The position numbers and the translations under genes are program-made. Shown here in pieces: positions 8,611 to 17,756 of a stretch of 64,000 nt of DNA; positions within the stretch are counted from its first letter, which is position 1; every line of letters begins with the position of its first letter. Under the pieces are notes generated by a model. That model saw only the letters and a program-made list of their open reading frames with translations. It did not search any database and had not been told where the DNA came from. The DNA lies in NCBI RefSeq assembly GCF_000236685.1, contig NC_016633.1, positions 2,046,001 to 2,110,000 on the forward strand. Reading direction: 5' to 3'. Source of the DNA: Sphaerochaeta pleomorpha str. Grapes. GTDB taxonomy: Bacteria > Spirochaetota > Spirochaetia > Sphaerochaetales > Sphaerochaetaceae.

Positions 8611-9744
8611 ATGCAAGAAACTACCTATACAATTCGCCTTCTTCAAGACGGAGAGGAACCTGAGCTTTTAGCTCTCATGAGAGCTACTTTCGAACCAAGC
8701 ATGGAAAAAATCTTCTATATCCATCCAGCATCGACGCTCGTTGCAGAATACGATGGCCAGCTTGTTGCCGGAATAAACCTTGATATCTACCCTGTAAACA
8801 AAAATACAAAGATGGGATATATAGGTTGGCTCTACACAGCTAGCAGTCATAGGGGAAACGGCCTTGCAGGGAAACTGATCGAGCAGGCACTTCCCTTCCT
8901 CAAGGAACAGGGTTGCACCGATGTGTGTGCCTGCGTTGAGGGTGACAACCCCTCATCCTTCAAACAGCTCGTCAGACAAGGGTTCTCCATCCTATCGTTG
9001 AAAGAGCAGGTACAGCTGTTTCGTTTTGGCATCCTGAAAGTCTACAGACATGCCTCGCGTTTCTTTGACATGGGTTATTTCCTCTATCATTACTGCCTTG
9101 CAGATCCCAGTGAAACACTCTCGGAACAAACCCCTGCAAAAGCCTTTGCCCTGACCCTGCTTGGCAATACAGTCCTATGGGTAGTTTGTCTCAAAGGATG
9201 GAATCTCTTACATCTGGTTGGAATGTTTACAGGGAATCCCCAGTGGGCAAGTGGACTTACCGAAGGTTTCAATGGGCCACTGGTGGGAGGACTTCCCGTT
9301 GTACTCCTCCTTGTCCCCCCTCTGTTTCTGATAATCAGAACCCTGGCAATGGAATTAAGTGCGAAAATCCAAAAGATAGACCTGGTTTACAAGGGATGGG
9401 ACACCGCTTGGATAACAGCCTTTCTATCCTCTTTCCTGATTGGTTTTCCCTTTCCTGTACCGGGGAACCTGTATATCGAGGGAAATGACTGGGATACGAA
9501 AACCATGCAACCTAAACTTACTATGCTAGCTCGTACTTCCCAGCTGGCCATTGGGATCGGGTGTCTGTTTTTTGCAGATAGTTTTGCCTTACGGTATCCT
9601 CTCACTTTGCTTGCTCTCGATACGTTGTTTTTCTTCTACCCGTTCTGTGGGTTCAATGCCCGGAGGCTTCATTTCGGCGGGCCTGCAACCAAGACAAGCT
9701 CTTTGGCTTTACTACTTGCCGTTTCGCTCTTTGTATTGCTATAA
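8611..9744 (+). CDS. GNAT acetyltransferase fused to a polytopic membrane domain (possible inactive site-2-protease fold)
   Basis: Residues 1-140 are a GNAT domain, with acetyl-CoA loop SSHRGNGLAGKL. From about residue 160 the protein has five or six membrane helices. The membrane part contains GFPFPVPGNLYIEG (from residue 278) and a late FFYPFCGFNARRL segment. These resemble the PGAVYI and NLLPIPPLDG signatures of archaeal-type M50 site-2 proteases. At the place expected for HExxH the sequence reads MELSA (residues 247-251), so both metal-binding His residues are missing. The GNAT part is secure. The protease-fold relationship is my inference from motif spacing. It follows another GNAT gene by 15 bp. 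Confidence 0.65.
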   Translation: MQETTYTIRLLQDGEEPELLALMRATFEPSMEKIFYIHPASTLVAEYDGQLVAGINLDIYPVNKNTKMGYIGWLYTASSHRGNGLAGKLIEQALPFLKEQGCTDVCACVEGDNPSSFKQLVRQGFSILSLKEQVQLFRFGILKVYRHASRFFDMGYFLYHYCLADPSETLSEQTPAKAFALTLLGNTVLWVVCLKGWNLLHLVGMFTGNPQWASGLTEGFNGPLVGGLPVVLLLVPPLFLIIRTLAMELSAKIQKIDLVYKGWDTAWITAFLSSFLIGFPFPVPGNLYIEGNDWDTKTMQPKLTMLARTSQLAIGIGCLFFADSFALRYPLTLLALDTLFFFYPFCGFNARRLHFGGPATKTSSLALLLAVSLFVLL

Positions 9745-9827
9745 TACAGCATTATGGATGACCCGTTACCTAGAATAGGGGGTTCGAGAGAACTCCCCGC
9801 CAGTTTACCTGCGGCAATGGTGTGCAA
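9745..9827 (+). promoter_or_regulatory. Promoter and structured leader of the CNNM/CorC gene
   Basis: TTGCCG, 18 bp, then TATAAT, with the -10 box overlapping the stop codon of the preceding gene. The predicted leader folds into two consecutive hairpins. The first is at about 9776-9798 (GGGGGTTC / GAACTCCCC, GAGA tetraloop, one bulged T). The second is CCGC / GCGG at about 9797-9815. There is no Shine-Dalgarno sequence before the start codon. The role of the structure is unknown. Confidence 0.5.
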
Positions 9828-11087
9828 ATGAACACACAATTGATAGCAATATGTATTTTGTTGGTTTTGTCTGCAGTCTTTTCTGCCACAGAAACCGCAT
9901 TCACCTCGCTTTCCTATATTCAACAGAAAACCCTGGAAAACAAAAGAAGCCGTAGCGCGAGAATGGCCTACAAACTATGCCAGAAAAGCGATGTTCTCAT
10001 TACCACAGTCCTCGTGGGGAACAATGTGGTAAATATCAGCGTATCCTCGCTGGTAACCACTTACGCATTAAGGGTGTTCGGGAATAATACGGTAGGGTAT
10101 GCAACAGGCCTTTTGACCCTCGTTATCCTTATATTCGGGGAAATCACTCCAAAACAGATTGCCTTGAACCATAACATGAAAATTGCGACCTTCATGGCCT
10201 ATCCCATCAGATTTCTCACCCTGGCCCTTTTTCCTGTCATATGGCTGCTGAGAATTTTATCCAAGGGAATCACTCACCTCTTTGCAAAAAATACAGAACC
10301 TAGGATTACTGCCGAAGGCGTAATGCATATGGTCGATGCGGCAGAGGATTTCGGGGTTGTCGATGAATATGAATCAGGGCTCATGCAAAGGGCCATCCAT
10401 TTCAGCGCGATGCAGGTCAAAACAATCATGACCCATAGGACCGATGTATTCTGCATCAACGACGAAATGAGCATAAGGCAGGCCTTTCCGCTAATCGTGG
10501 AAAGCGGCTTTTCGCGTACCCCAATCTATCATGGCAATAGCGAGGATATCACCGGTATCCTTTTGATACGGGATATTCTCAGGGCACAGATTGAAGGAAA
10601 CCTCGACGAGCGTGTTATAACAATTGCGAGAAAACCCGCATTTGTCCCAGAACAGATGCATCTTGATGATGTGTTTTTCCTTTTCAAGAGAGACAAACTC
10701 CAGCAGGCAATCGTATTGGATGAATATGGCGGATTCAGTGGGGTAGTTACCATGGAAGATGTCGCAGAACAACTGTTCGGGGAGCTGTATGACGAACATG
10801 AAAGCAGGTTCCCTGAAAGGATTGTCGAGAGTGAGCAGACTCCTGGGACCTATAGGGTCATGGCCGACACTCCCTTTATGCAGCTTATCGATGAACTTTC
10901 GCTCCATTATGCCCCCAACGGAAAAACAAGTACCGTCGCGTCGTATCTGATGGATCTCACCGGAGACATTCCCCAGGAAGGCGATATTTTACAATCGCCG
11001 TTAGGAACCTTCAGGATCATAACCATGAAGGGAAACAGGATGGAAGAGGTTGAGTTTTCCCCGACGGTAGACGACGGAACACTGTAG
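9828..11087 (+). CDS. CNNM/CorC-type transporter (DUF21 + CBS pair + CorC_HlyC domain)
   Basis: This is a protein of about 419 residues. An N-terminal DUF21 membrane domain (residues 1-175, four hydrophobic segments, starting ATETAFTSLS) is followed by two CBS domains (about 195-320; MTHRTDVFCI and LDEYGGFSGVVTMEDV) and a C-terminal CorC_HlyC domain (about 340-415). CNNM/CorC proteins export Mg2+ or Co2+, and older annotations call them hemolysins. The start is GTG 9822 or ATG 9828; neither has a Shine-Dalgarno sequence. A structured leader precedes it. Confidence 0.88.
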   Translation: MNTQLIAICILLVLSAVFSATETAFTSLSYIQQKTLENKRSRSARMAYKLCQKSDVLITTVLVGNNVVNISVSSLVTTYALRVFGNNTVGYATGLLTLVILIFGEITPKQIALNHNMKIATFMAYPIRFLTLALFPVIWLLRILSKGITHLFAKNTEPRITAEGVMHMVDAAEDFGVVDEYESGLMQRAIHFSAMQVKTIMTHRTDVFCINDEMSIRQAFPLIVESGFSRTPIYHGNSEDITGILLIRDILRAQIEGNLDERVITIARKPAFVPEQMHLDDVFFLFKRDKLQQAIVLDEYGGFSGVVTMEDVAEQLFGELYDEHESRFPERIVESEQTPGTYRVMADTPFMQLIDELSLHYAPNGKTSTVASYLMDLTGDIPQEGDILQSPLGTFRIITMKGNRMEEVEFSPTVDDGTL

Positions 11088-11123
11088 AAACCGTTTTGTT
11101 GCTCGCATAAAGAGCGGTTGACG

Positions 11124-11152
11124 TTGACGGAAAATTGATGCAAATGTATGAT
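11124..11152 (+). promoter_or_regulatory. leuS promoter, leaderless type
   Basis: TTGACG (11124-11129), 17 bp, TATGAT (11147-11152). The ATG at 11160 follows 7 nt after the -10 box. An in-frame ATG at 11148 lies inside the -10 hexamer and cannot be in the transcript, so 11160 is the start. Confidence 0.75.
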
Positions 11153-11159
11153 TGCTCTC

Positions 11160-13676
11160 ATGAGCAAATATCCTTTCCATGAAATAGAAACCAAGTGGCA
11201 GAAGTACTGGGAAGAAAACCAGACTTTTGCAGTAACTGAAGACATCTCCGTCCCCCCTGAGAAACGAAAATATGTCCTGGACATGTTTCCCTATCCCTCC
11301 GGAGCTGGCTTGCATGTAGGACACCCTGAAGGGTATACCGCCACAGACATATACTGCCGGTATCTAAGGATGAACGGATACAATGTCCTGCATCCGATGG
11401 GCTTCGACTCTTTCGGGCTACCAGCAGAGAACTATGCCATCAAGACAGGGACCCACCCCAAGGCAACTACGGAAAAGAATATTGAAAATTTCCGCAAACA
11501 GATTAAAAGCCTAGGTTTTTGTTATGACTGGAACAGGGAGATTTCTACCCATTCAAGTGAATACTATCGATGGACCCAATGGATATTCCTTCAGCTTTTC
11601 AACAAAGGGCTGGCCTACGAATCCCAGACTCCGATCAACTGGTGTCCCCAGTGTCTGACCGGTTTGGCCAATGAAGAGGTCAAGGATGGAAAATGCGAAC
11701 GCTGCGGAACGCGCGTAGTACGCAAGAACATCCGCCAGTGGGTTCTCAAAATTACCGATTATGCAGACAAGTTGCTTGCCGATCTCGACACCCTCGACTG
11801 GCCGGAATCGGTAAAGAGTATGCAGCGCAACTGGATCGGACGCAGTGAAGGCGCCTCGGTGTTTTTCAAACTGGAAAAATCAGAGGAAAAGCTGGAAGTC
11901 TATACCACTCGCTGCGATACCCTCTTCGGTGCAACCTACATGGTTGTATCCCCTGAGCATCCCTTGGTGGCAACACTCACCACAAGCGAAAACAAAGCAG
12001 CGGTGGAGGCCTATATTGTCTCCTCAGCACATAAAAGCGATCTGGAAAGGACCGACCTTGCAAAAGACAAGACCGGGGTCTTCTCCGGTAGCTATGCCAT
12101 CAACCCGGTAAACGGCAAGAAAATCCCTATATGGATTGCTGATTATGTTTTGATAAGCTATGGGACAGGTGCTATCATGGCAGTCCCTGCCCATGATACT
12201 CGTGACTGGGAATTTGCCAAAAAATTCAATCTCCCCATCGTAGAAGTACTCAAAGGCGAAGTCGATGTGCAACAACAGGCCTGGACTGAAGACGGAATCC
12301 ATGTAAACAGCGATTTCCTTGACGGTCTGGATAAAGAAGAAGCCATCAACAAGATGCTTCTTTGGCTTGAAGAACGCAAACTCGGAACAAAAACGACCAA
12401 CTACAAACTCCGTGACTGGATTTTCAGCCGTCAGCGCTATTGGGGGGAGCCAATTCCCTTGATACATTGTGAGCATTGCGGAATCGTTCCTGTTCCGGAA
12501 ACGGATCTTCCCCTACTTCTCCCCGAGGTAACTTCCTACGAACCAAGCGGAACAGGGGAAAGCCCCCTTGCAAAGATTGACGACTGGGTCAACACCACAT
12601 GCCCTGTATGCGGGGGCCCTGCAAAAAGGGAAACCAATACAATGCCCCAGTGGGCTGGTTCGTGCTGGTACTATCTCAGATACATCGACCCACACAACAG
12701 TGAGCGCTTTATTGACCGTGAGAAAGAGCTCTACTGGATGCCTGTAGACCTCTATGTCGGGGGTGCTGAGCATGCAGTACTGCACTTACTCTATGCCCGG
12801 TTCTGGCATGAAGTCCTCTTTGACCTTGGAATCGTATCAACAAGGGAACCTTTCCAGAAATTGGTAAACCAAGGCATGATCACTTCGTTTGCATTCCAGA
12901 GGAAAGACAAAAGCCTGGTCCCTACCGATATGGTAGAGGAAAAAGGCCCAGACCTCTTTATTGAAAAAGAAACCGGCGAGGAACTCGAACGGGTTGTCGC
13001 AAAGATGTCCAAGAGCCTAAAAAACGTAATCAATCCCGATGAGATTATTACTGAATTCGGGGCTGACTCCATGCGCATGTATGAAATGTTCATGGGTCCC
13101 CTTGAAGTATCAAAGCCTTGGGCCACAACAGGTCTCAGCGGAGTCTATCGATTTTTGGATAGGATCTGGCGCTTGTACGAGGATAGGCCGATCAGTGAAG
13201 AAGCCCCCTCTCACGAACTGCTCAAGACCCTGCACAAAACCATTAAGAAAGTCACCTATGATACTGATACATTGAATTTCAATACGGGTATCAGCCAGAT
13301 GATGGTATTGGTGAATGAACTCTATAAAGTCGAAACCCTTCCAAGGATTGTCTGGGAAGCCCTGATCAAGATGCTCAGCCCGTATGTCCCCCACCTCGCT
13401 GAGGAGTTATGGGAAAAGGCAGGGCATGAGCCGTCCTTGGCAAATGTGGCATGGCCTACCTATGATGAGAAACTCACCATCGACAGTGAAGTCGAGATGG
13501 TTTTCCAGATCAATGGAAAAGTAAGGGCAAAGGAAGTCATCGAAAAGGGAATGGCAAAAGACGAACTGCTTACAATGGCCAAGGCTAACGAGAAGATTGT
13601 CAGCTGGCTGGATGGTAAAACCATTGTCAAGGAAATCGTTGTTCCCGACAAACTGGTGAATATTGTAGTCCGGTAG
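11160..13676 (+). CDS. leuS: Leucyl-tRNA synthetase
   Basis: This 838-residue class I synthetase charges tRNA-Leu. Visible features are the HIGH motif as HVGH in [16 protein letters not shown], the CP1 editing domain in the middle, and zinc-ribbon cysteines (CPQC...CERC, CEHC and CPVC). The KMSKS loop appears as [10 protein letters not shown], followed by the anticodon-binding helices. The start at 11160 ([10 protein letters not shown]) matches the usual family N-terminus and the promoter placement. A stem-loop plus T-run follows the stop. Confidence 0.96.
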   Translation: MSKYPFHEIETKWQKYWEENQTFAVTEDISVPPEKRKYVLDMFPYPSGAGLHVGHPEGYTATDIYCRYLRMNGYNVLHPMGFDSFGLPAENYAIKTGTHPKATTEKNIENFRKQIKSLGFCYDWNREISTHSSEYYRWTQWIFLQLFNKGLAYESQTPINWCPQCLTGLANEEVKDGKCERCGTRVVRKNIRQWVLKITDYADKLLADLDTLDWPESVKSMQRNWIGRSEGASVFFKLEKSEEKLEVYTTRCDTLFGATYMVVSPEHPLVATLTTSENKAAVEAYIVSSAHKSDLERTDLAKDKTGVFSGSYAINPVNGKKIPIWIADYVLISYGTGAIMAVPAHDTRDWEFAKKFNLPIVEVLKGEVDVQQQAWTEDGIHVNSDFLDGLDKEEAINKMLLWLEERKLGTKTTNYKLRDWIFSRQRYWGEPIPLIHCEHCGIVPVPETDLPLLLPEVTSYEPSGTGESPLAKIDDWVNTTCPVCGGPAKRETNTMPQWAGSCWYYLRYIDPHNSERFIDREKELYWMPVDLYVGGAEHAVLHLLYARFWHEVLFDLGIVSTREPFQKLVNQGMITSFAFQRKDKSLVPTDMVEEKGPDLFIEKETGEELERVVAKMSKSLKNVINPDEIITEFGADSMRMYEMFMGPLEVSKPWATTGLSGVYRFLDRIWRLYEDRPISEEAPSHELLKTLHKTIKKVTYDTDTLNFNTGISQMMVLVNELYKVETLPRIVWEALIKMLSPYVPHLAEELWEKAGHEPSLANVAWPTYDEKLTIDSEVEMVFQINGKVRAKEVIEKGMAKDELLTMAKANEKIVSWLDGKTIVKEIVVPDKLVNIVVR

Positions 13677-13697
13677 AAATGCTCCTTGCTAGGACAG

Positions 13698-13746
13698 AAG
13701 CGGCTGTTGCATTGTCTGTTTCAGGCTTTGTAGCAGTCGCTTTTTT
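13698..13746 (+). terminator. Rho-independent terminator of leuS
   Basis: A 9-bp stem, AAGCGGCTG (13698-13706) with CAGTCGCTT (13734-13742), contains one G-U pair and a 27-nt loop. It runs straight into TTTTTT on the plus strand. Confidence 0.7.
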
Positions 13747-13769
13747 GTGCCTCCAGGTACATGAAAAAA

Positions 13770-14492
13770 TCAACGCTTCAATACATCCAGACACATATCA
13801 GGGAAGTTGCTTATGGCCCCGGCCACATTCCAATGCCTCAAAGCCTCAATCTGTTCCGGTGTATTGACTGTCCAGACATTCAATCCTATCTGCTGTTCCC
13901 TGCATTCCCTCACCATTTCGTCATCAACAAGGGCAATGGAAGGATGACAATACTCAATACCGAAGGTTCTCGCCAAGGCCCCTATATTCCGCACTGAAGA
14001 ATCACCATAGAGCAATCCGCAGGGAATGGCTTTCTCAAGTTGCTTGATCCTTGCGACGCTGAGCCAATTGAAGGATGAGAAAATCACCCGGTCTTCCAGG
14101 TGATAATGCCTGATTACCTCAAGGGCCTTTTCCTCAATCCGGGGATAATAGGTATTGTCCGTCTTTATTTCAACATTGGAAATCATTGTATTGCTCTGCA
14201 AGAATTCACAATATTCCTCAAAACGCGGAATAGGGGTGATCCCATAGCTATCTGCAAATGTTTTACCTGCATTTATTGATGAGAGTTCCCGAGAAGTATA
14301 GTCACTGACTTTCCCTTCTTTCCCGGTAGTCCTTGCCAAAAGTTCATCATGAATGATCATCAACTGTCCATCCTTGGAAAGATGGACATCCATTTCAATA
14401 CCATCGGCACCTGCTTGTTCAGCCTTCTGGAATGCAAGAAGGGTGTTCTCTGGATATTTCCCACTAAAACCCCTATGGGCAAATACTTTCAT
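13770..14492 (-). CDS. Glycerophosphodiester phosphodiesterase
   Basis: This 240-residue enzyme hydrolyses glycerophosphodiesters to glycerol-3-phosphate and an alcohol. The GDPD motifs are present: AHRGFSGKYPENTLLAF at residue 5, then GIEMDVHLSKDGQLMIIHDE with the metal-binding Glu/Asp and the second catalytic His. There is no signal peptide, so it is cytoplasmic. It lies 15 bp after the Aap ATPase gene, with a good Shine-Dalgarno (AGGAGG), so it is the last gene of the amino-acid transporter operon. That partnership is unusual and may reflect use of an amino-acid-containing phosphodiester, but this is speculative. Confidence 0.88.
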   Translation of the reverse strand: MKVFAHRGFSGKYPENTLLAFQKAEQAGADGIEMDVHLSKDGQLMIIHDELLARTTGKEGKVSDYTSRELSSINAGKTFADSYGITPIPRFEEYCEFLQSNTMISNVEIKTDNTYYPRIEEKALEVIRHYHLEDRVIFSSFNWLSVARIKQLEKAIPCGLLYGDSSVRNIGALARTFGIEYCHPSIALVDDEMVRECREQQIGLNVWTVNTPEQIEALRHWNVAGAISNFPDMCLDVLKR

Positions 14493-14507
14493 TTATTCTG
14501 ATTCCTC

Positions 14508-15266
14508 CTAATGATTGAGAATCTGTGACAAAAACTGTTTTGTCCTGTCTTTCTCTGGATTTGAAAAGAAGACATCAGGGCTAGCTGTCTCTATAATCTT
14601 CCCTTCATCAAAGAAGATTACCGTATCTGCCACGGCCTTTGCAAAGCCTAGCTCGTGGGTTACGACCAGAAGTGTCATATTTCGATCTGCCAGTTCTATC
14701 ATTACATCAAGTACTTCCTTGATCATCTCTGGATCAAGGGCACTGGTGGGCTCATCAAACAACATAATCTGTGGCTTCATGGCAAGTGACCGTGCAATTG
14801 CAACCCGTTGTTGTTGACCTCCAGAAAGTTGATTCGGGAATTTCAACGCCTGATCCTTTACCCCAACCCTCTCCAATAGCTCCAGGGCATTGGTCTCGGC
14901 CTCTTCCTTGCTCTGCTTAAGCGTCCAGATAGGTGAAAGCGTAACGTTATGCAATACTGATAGATGGGGAAACAGATTGAACTGCTGGAACACCATTCCT
15001 ATCTTGTTTCGTATTGCATTGATGTGTTTGATATTGTGGTCCAGGACAATACCATCTACGGTAATCTTTCCCTTCTGGTATTCTTCCAGTGCATTTATTG
15101 TACGGATAAACGTCGACTTACCACTTCCTGAAGGCCCGATTATAACGTTCACTTCGCCTTTGTGGATGGTATAGTCTATTCCCTTGAGAACTTCGAACTC
15201 AGGGGTATACCACTTGTGGACATCCTCAAATATAATCAAAGGTTTTTTTTCGTTGTTATCTAGCAT
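14508..15266 (-). CDS. aapP: General L-amino-acid ABC transporter, ATP-binding protein
   Basis: This 252-residue ATPase of the polar-amino-acid (PAAT) family has Walker A GPSGSGKST, the Q-loop in GMVFQQFNLFPHLS, the signature LSGGQQQRVAIARSL and Walker B IMLFDEPTSALDPE. The start overlaps the stop of the upstream permease by one base (TAATG). It energises the AapQ/AapM permease pair. Confidence 0.93.
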   Translation of the reverse strand: MLDNNEKKPLIIFEDVHKWYTPEFEVLKGIDYTIHKGEVNVIIGPSGSGKSTFIRTINALEEYQKGKITVDGIVLDHNIKHINAIRNKIGMVFQQFNLFPHLSVLHNVTLSPIWTLKQSKEEAETNALELLERVGVKDQALKFPNQLSGGQQQRVAIARSLAMKPQIMLFDEPTSALDPEMIKEVLDVMIELADRNMTLLVVTHELGFAKAVADTVIFFDEGKIIETASPDVFFSNPEKDRTKQFLSQILNH

Positions 15267-16480
15267 TATTGGCCTACCTTACTTTTAATTCCAAGCTTAT
15301 TTTCAATGACTCGACTTGTTTTCGAAATACTGTAGCAAAGTAAAAAATAGATGGCACCCTCGAAGAAAAGAACTTGGGAGCTTCCAGTGAGATACTTTGG
15401 GTTGCTTACGATGGAAGTCGAGACCCCGATGATATCCAACATCCCAATGATGCTTACCAGACTCGTATCCTTTAAAGCTGCAGTAAACTCATTTACGAGA
15501 ACAGGGATCATACGTTTCAGCACTTGGGGGAGTATCACAAGAAGCATAGATTTTGAGGGTGATAGGTTCAGGCTTGTAGCCGCTTCATATTGCGTCCTGC
15601 TAATCCCTTGCAACCCCCCACGGAATGATTCTGCCATATAAGCACTGTGAAACATTACGATACCGGTCAGCGCCCTGATAAAAACAGAGGGAGTCATGCT
15701 GGCAGGGAGCGCCATAGGGAGAATCAGATATCCAATAAACAAAATGGTAATCAGGGGAACTCCCCGTGTTACCTCTATTATGAAAATACAGATACTTTGA
15801 ACCACACGCATTTTGCTTCTCCTGCCCAAGGCAAGCAACAAACCTATGGGAACGGACAGGAAAATACAGGTGAGGCTGATCAACAGGGAAAGCAACAAAC
15901 CACCCCAAAAGGAGGTTTTCACATACGTTAGGATACCTCCAAACCCCCTGATCAAGATAAAACAAAAAGGTAATAAGACTATCCATGAGATGATGGCAAT
16001 GAAAACCACCTTCTGCTGGGAAATCCATTTGGAAAAGAAAAACGACAAAACCAACAAGAATGGAATGATTGCCAGAAAAGTCTTTGCCATCGTGGAAAAA
16101 TTACCAAAAGAAAGGAGCACAAAAGCAAATGCTACGATATACAGGGAAGCAGGCCCCTTGCTCTCAGGTTTTGTCGAAATACGAAAAGTAAGCCCGGCAA
16201 GAAGGGCGCTGTAGCAGAGACATACCCAGGGGCGCCATAGTTGGCTAACAGGGTAACTGCCTGTGAGGATAAATTTCAGGTTTGCCCTGACTACCGACCA
16301 ATCCCAGCCAAAAAGAGGTATTACTACCTTCGTGGCCATTGTGTAGAGCAAATAACCGGAAAAAAAGGTCAATAGAACATTTAAGGGGGAAGAAAAAAGA
16401 TTCTGATGGATCCAGAATAACAGGGGATGTTTCAATTCAATTTCAGTTTTAAAGGGATCAAATCTTACAGGGGTTTTCAT
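15266..16480 (-). CDS. aapM: General L-amino-acid ABC transporter, permease AapM-like
   Basis: This 404-residue permease is about twice the usual PAAT permease length. It has an N-terminal extension with several helices, then a C-terminal binding-protein-dependent transport domain with the EAA-type loop (RGGLQGISRTQYEAATSLNLSPSK). The long form and the pairing with a second 400-residue permease are characteristic of Aap/Bzt systems. Ten bases separate it from aapQ upstream. Confidence 0.88.
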   Translation of the reverse strand: MKTPVRFDPFKTEIELKHPLLFWIHQNLFSSPLNVLLTFFSGYLLYTMATKVVIPLFGWDWSVVRANLKFILTGSYPVSQLWRPWVCLCYSALLAGLTFRISTKPESKGPASLYIVAFAFVLLSFGNFSTMAKTFLAIIPFLLVLSFFFSKWISQQKVVFIAIISWIVLLPFCFILIRGFGGILTYVKTSFWGGLLLSLLISLTCIFLSVPIGLLLALGRRSKMRVVQSICIFIIEVTRGVPLITILFIGYLILPMALPASMTPSVFIRALTGIVMFHSAYMAESFRGGLQGISRTQYEAATSLNLSPSKSMLLVILPQVLKRMIPVLVNEFTAALKDTSLVSIIGMLDIIGVSTSIVSNPKYLTGSSQVLFFEGAIYFLLCYSISKTSRVIENKLGIKSKVGQ

Positions 16481-16490
16481 ATCATCTTCC

Positions 16491-17693
16491 TTACCGTTCT
16501 TTGATCAGAATGTGTTTGTTGTATATGTTCATGATATAACTCGTTAAAAGACTCAACCCCAAATAGATAGCCATGGCAATCAGAATCATTTCCATAGCCC
16601 TGCCTGTCTGGTTGATCATGGTTCCTGTGATAGAAAACAAATCAGGAAAACCAATGGCAACTCCAAGGGAGGTATTCTTGGCAACCCCAAGGCACTGGCT
16701 AGTAAGTGGCGGTATGACAACTACCTTTGCCTGGGGAATGACTACCAGACGTAACGTTTGGTAATGGCTCAAGCCCAAAGCCCTTGCGGCTTCCACCTGA
16801 CCTTTTGAAACACCCTGAAGCCCGGAGCGGAAGATTTCAGCGACAAAAGCAGAAGTATAGAGAACAAGTCCGGAAAACAGGCTGAACCATTCCGCAGTTA
16901 TATGCAAACCTCCTTCAAGGTTAAATCGTTTCATAACGGGAATATCCAGATAAAAAGCTTTTTGGGGTAGCAAATGATAGGAAATGAAAGCAAAACCCAA
17001 AAATAACAGAATGGGATAAAACAGGATGGCTTGCTTTTTCCCTGTCCTTTGTTGCTTCCAAACCAAGAAACTGCAAAGTAAAACAGCAAGGACCAGCCCT
17101 GCTAAAACAAACCAGCGGTACGTCTTGAAATATGCTGTAGGAACCAACCAGGCAACGGAAAAACCACGATTGGAAAGAGAGAGGAGAACCTGTTGGCTTC
17201 CGTCAGCTAGGAGGCTACTGCCCCATATAACCCCTTCCCGAATGCCAGGCATCCTGAGAAAAAATGCACGATACCAAAGAAGCAATAAGAGCAACAGGGG
17301 AATATTCCTGATTATCTCAATATAGATGGTCGCCATCTTCTTCAACAACCAGTTTGAACTCAATCTGCACAAGGCAATCGCCAATCCAAGGAATATTGAA
17401 AAAACAATGGCAAGGAATGAGATGGAGATGGTATTAAGAAACCCAGCAAGCAGCATTATACTATTGCTGGACGTATTGGTCACAGAAATGAAAGAATCCC
17501 CAAGATTGAAATTACTAGGCATCTTGAGAAACTTGAACGAAGGGACCATTCCTATCCTAGCCAGAGAATCGATAATATTCCCGTAGCCGGCAGAAACGAC
17601 ATACAAAGCTATCAAGGCAAAGAGAAACTGCCAGATGAATTGCCTTTTATGCGTATCCTGCCAGATAGGAATCCCGGTTTTCTTACGTTTCAT
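16491..17693 (-). CDS. aapQ: General L-amino-acid ABC transporter, permease AapQ-like
   Basis: This 400-residue permease carries the SRxGLQGVSKGQVEAARALGL-type coupling loop near residue 290 and an insertion between the first and later helices, as in AapQ/BztB. It follows the binding-protein gene after a 63-bp gap containing a strong hairpin, which would let the binding protein be made in excess. It forms a heterodimeric pore with AapM. Confidence 0.88.
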   Translation of the reverse strand: MKRKKTGIPIWQDTHKRQFIWQFLFALIALYVVSAGYGNIIDSLARIGMVPSFKFLKMPSNFNLGDSFISVTNTSSNSIMLLAGFLNTISISFLAIVFSIFLGLAIALCRLSSNWLLKKMATIYIEIIRNIPLLLLLLLWYRAFFLRMPGIREGVIWGSSLLADGSQQVLLSLSNRGFSVAWLVPTAYFKTYRWFVLAGLVLAVLLCSFLVWKQQRTGKKQAILFYPILLFLGFAFISYHLLPQKAFYLDIPVMKRFNLEGGLHITAEWFSLFSGLVLYTSAFVAEIFRSGLQGVSKGQVEAARALGLSHYQTLRLVVIPQAKVVVIPPLTSQCLGVAKNTSLGVAIGFPDLFSITGTMINQTGRAMEMILIAMAIYLGLSLLTSYIMNIYNKHILIKER

Positions 17694-17709
17694 GAGAGCC
17701 CTCCCAAAA

Positions 17710-17735
17710 GGGGATCCCCATAGGTGGAGACCCCC
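17710..17735 (-). promoter_or_regulatory. Intercistronic stem-loop between aapJ and aapQ
   Basis: A perfect 10-bp stem with two G-U pairs (arms GGGGGTCTCC and GGGGATCCCC on the minus strand) has a 6-nt loop and is followed by TTTT. It sits between the binding protein and the first permease. It is likely a partial terminator or 3' mRNA-protecting hairpin that raises aapJ mRNA relative to the permease genes. Confidence 0.65.
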
Positions 17736-17756
17736 AAAAATCTTGCTTACCAGATT

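Noticed and set aside
9776-9798. tRNA or terminator at the GGGGGTTCGAGAG hairpin
   Set aside because: The TTCGA resembles a T-loop but no acceptor, D or anticodon arms surround it, and there is no T-run.
11148-11159. ATG at 11148 as start of leuS
   Set aside because: The codon sits inside the TATGAT -10 box; 11160 matches family N-termini and the promoter.
13741-13769. leuS terminator acting also for the GDPD gene
   Set aside because: On the minus strand the hairpin is preceded, not followed, by the T-run equivalent, so it should not end minus-strand transcripts.
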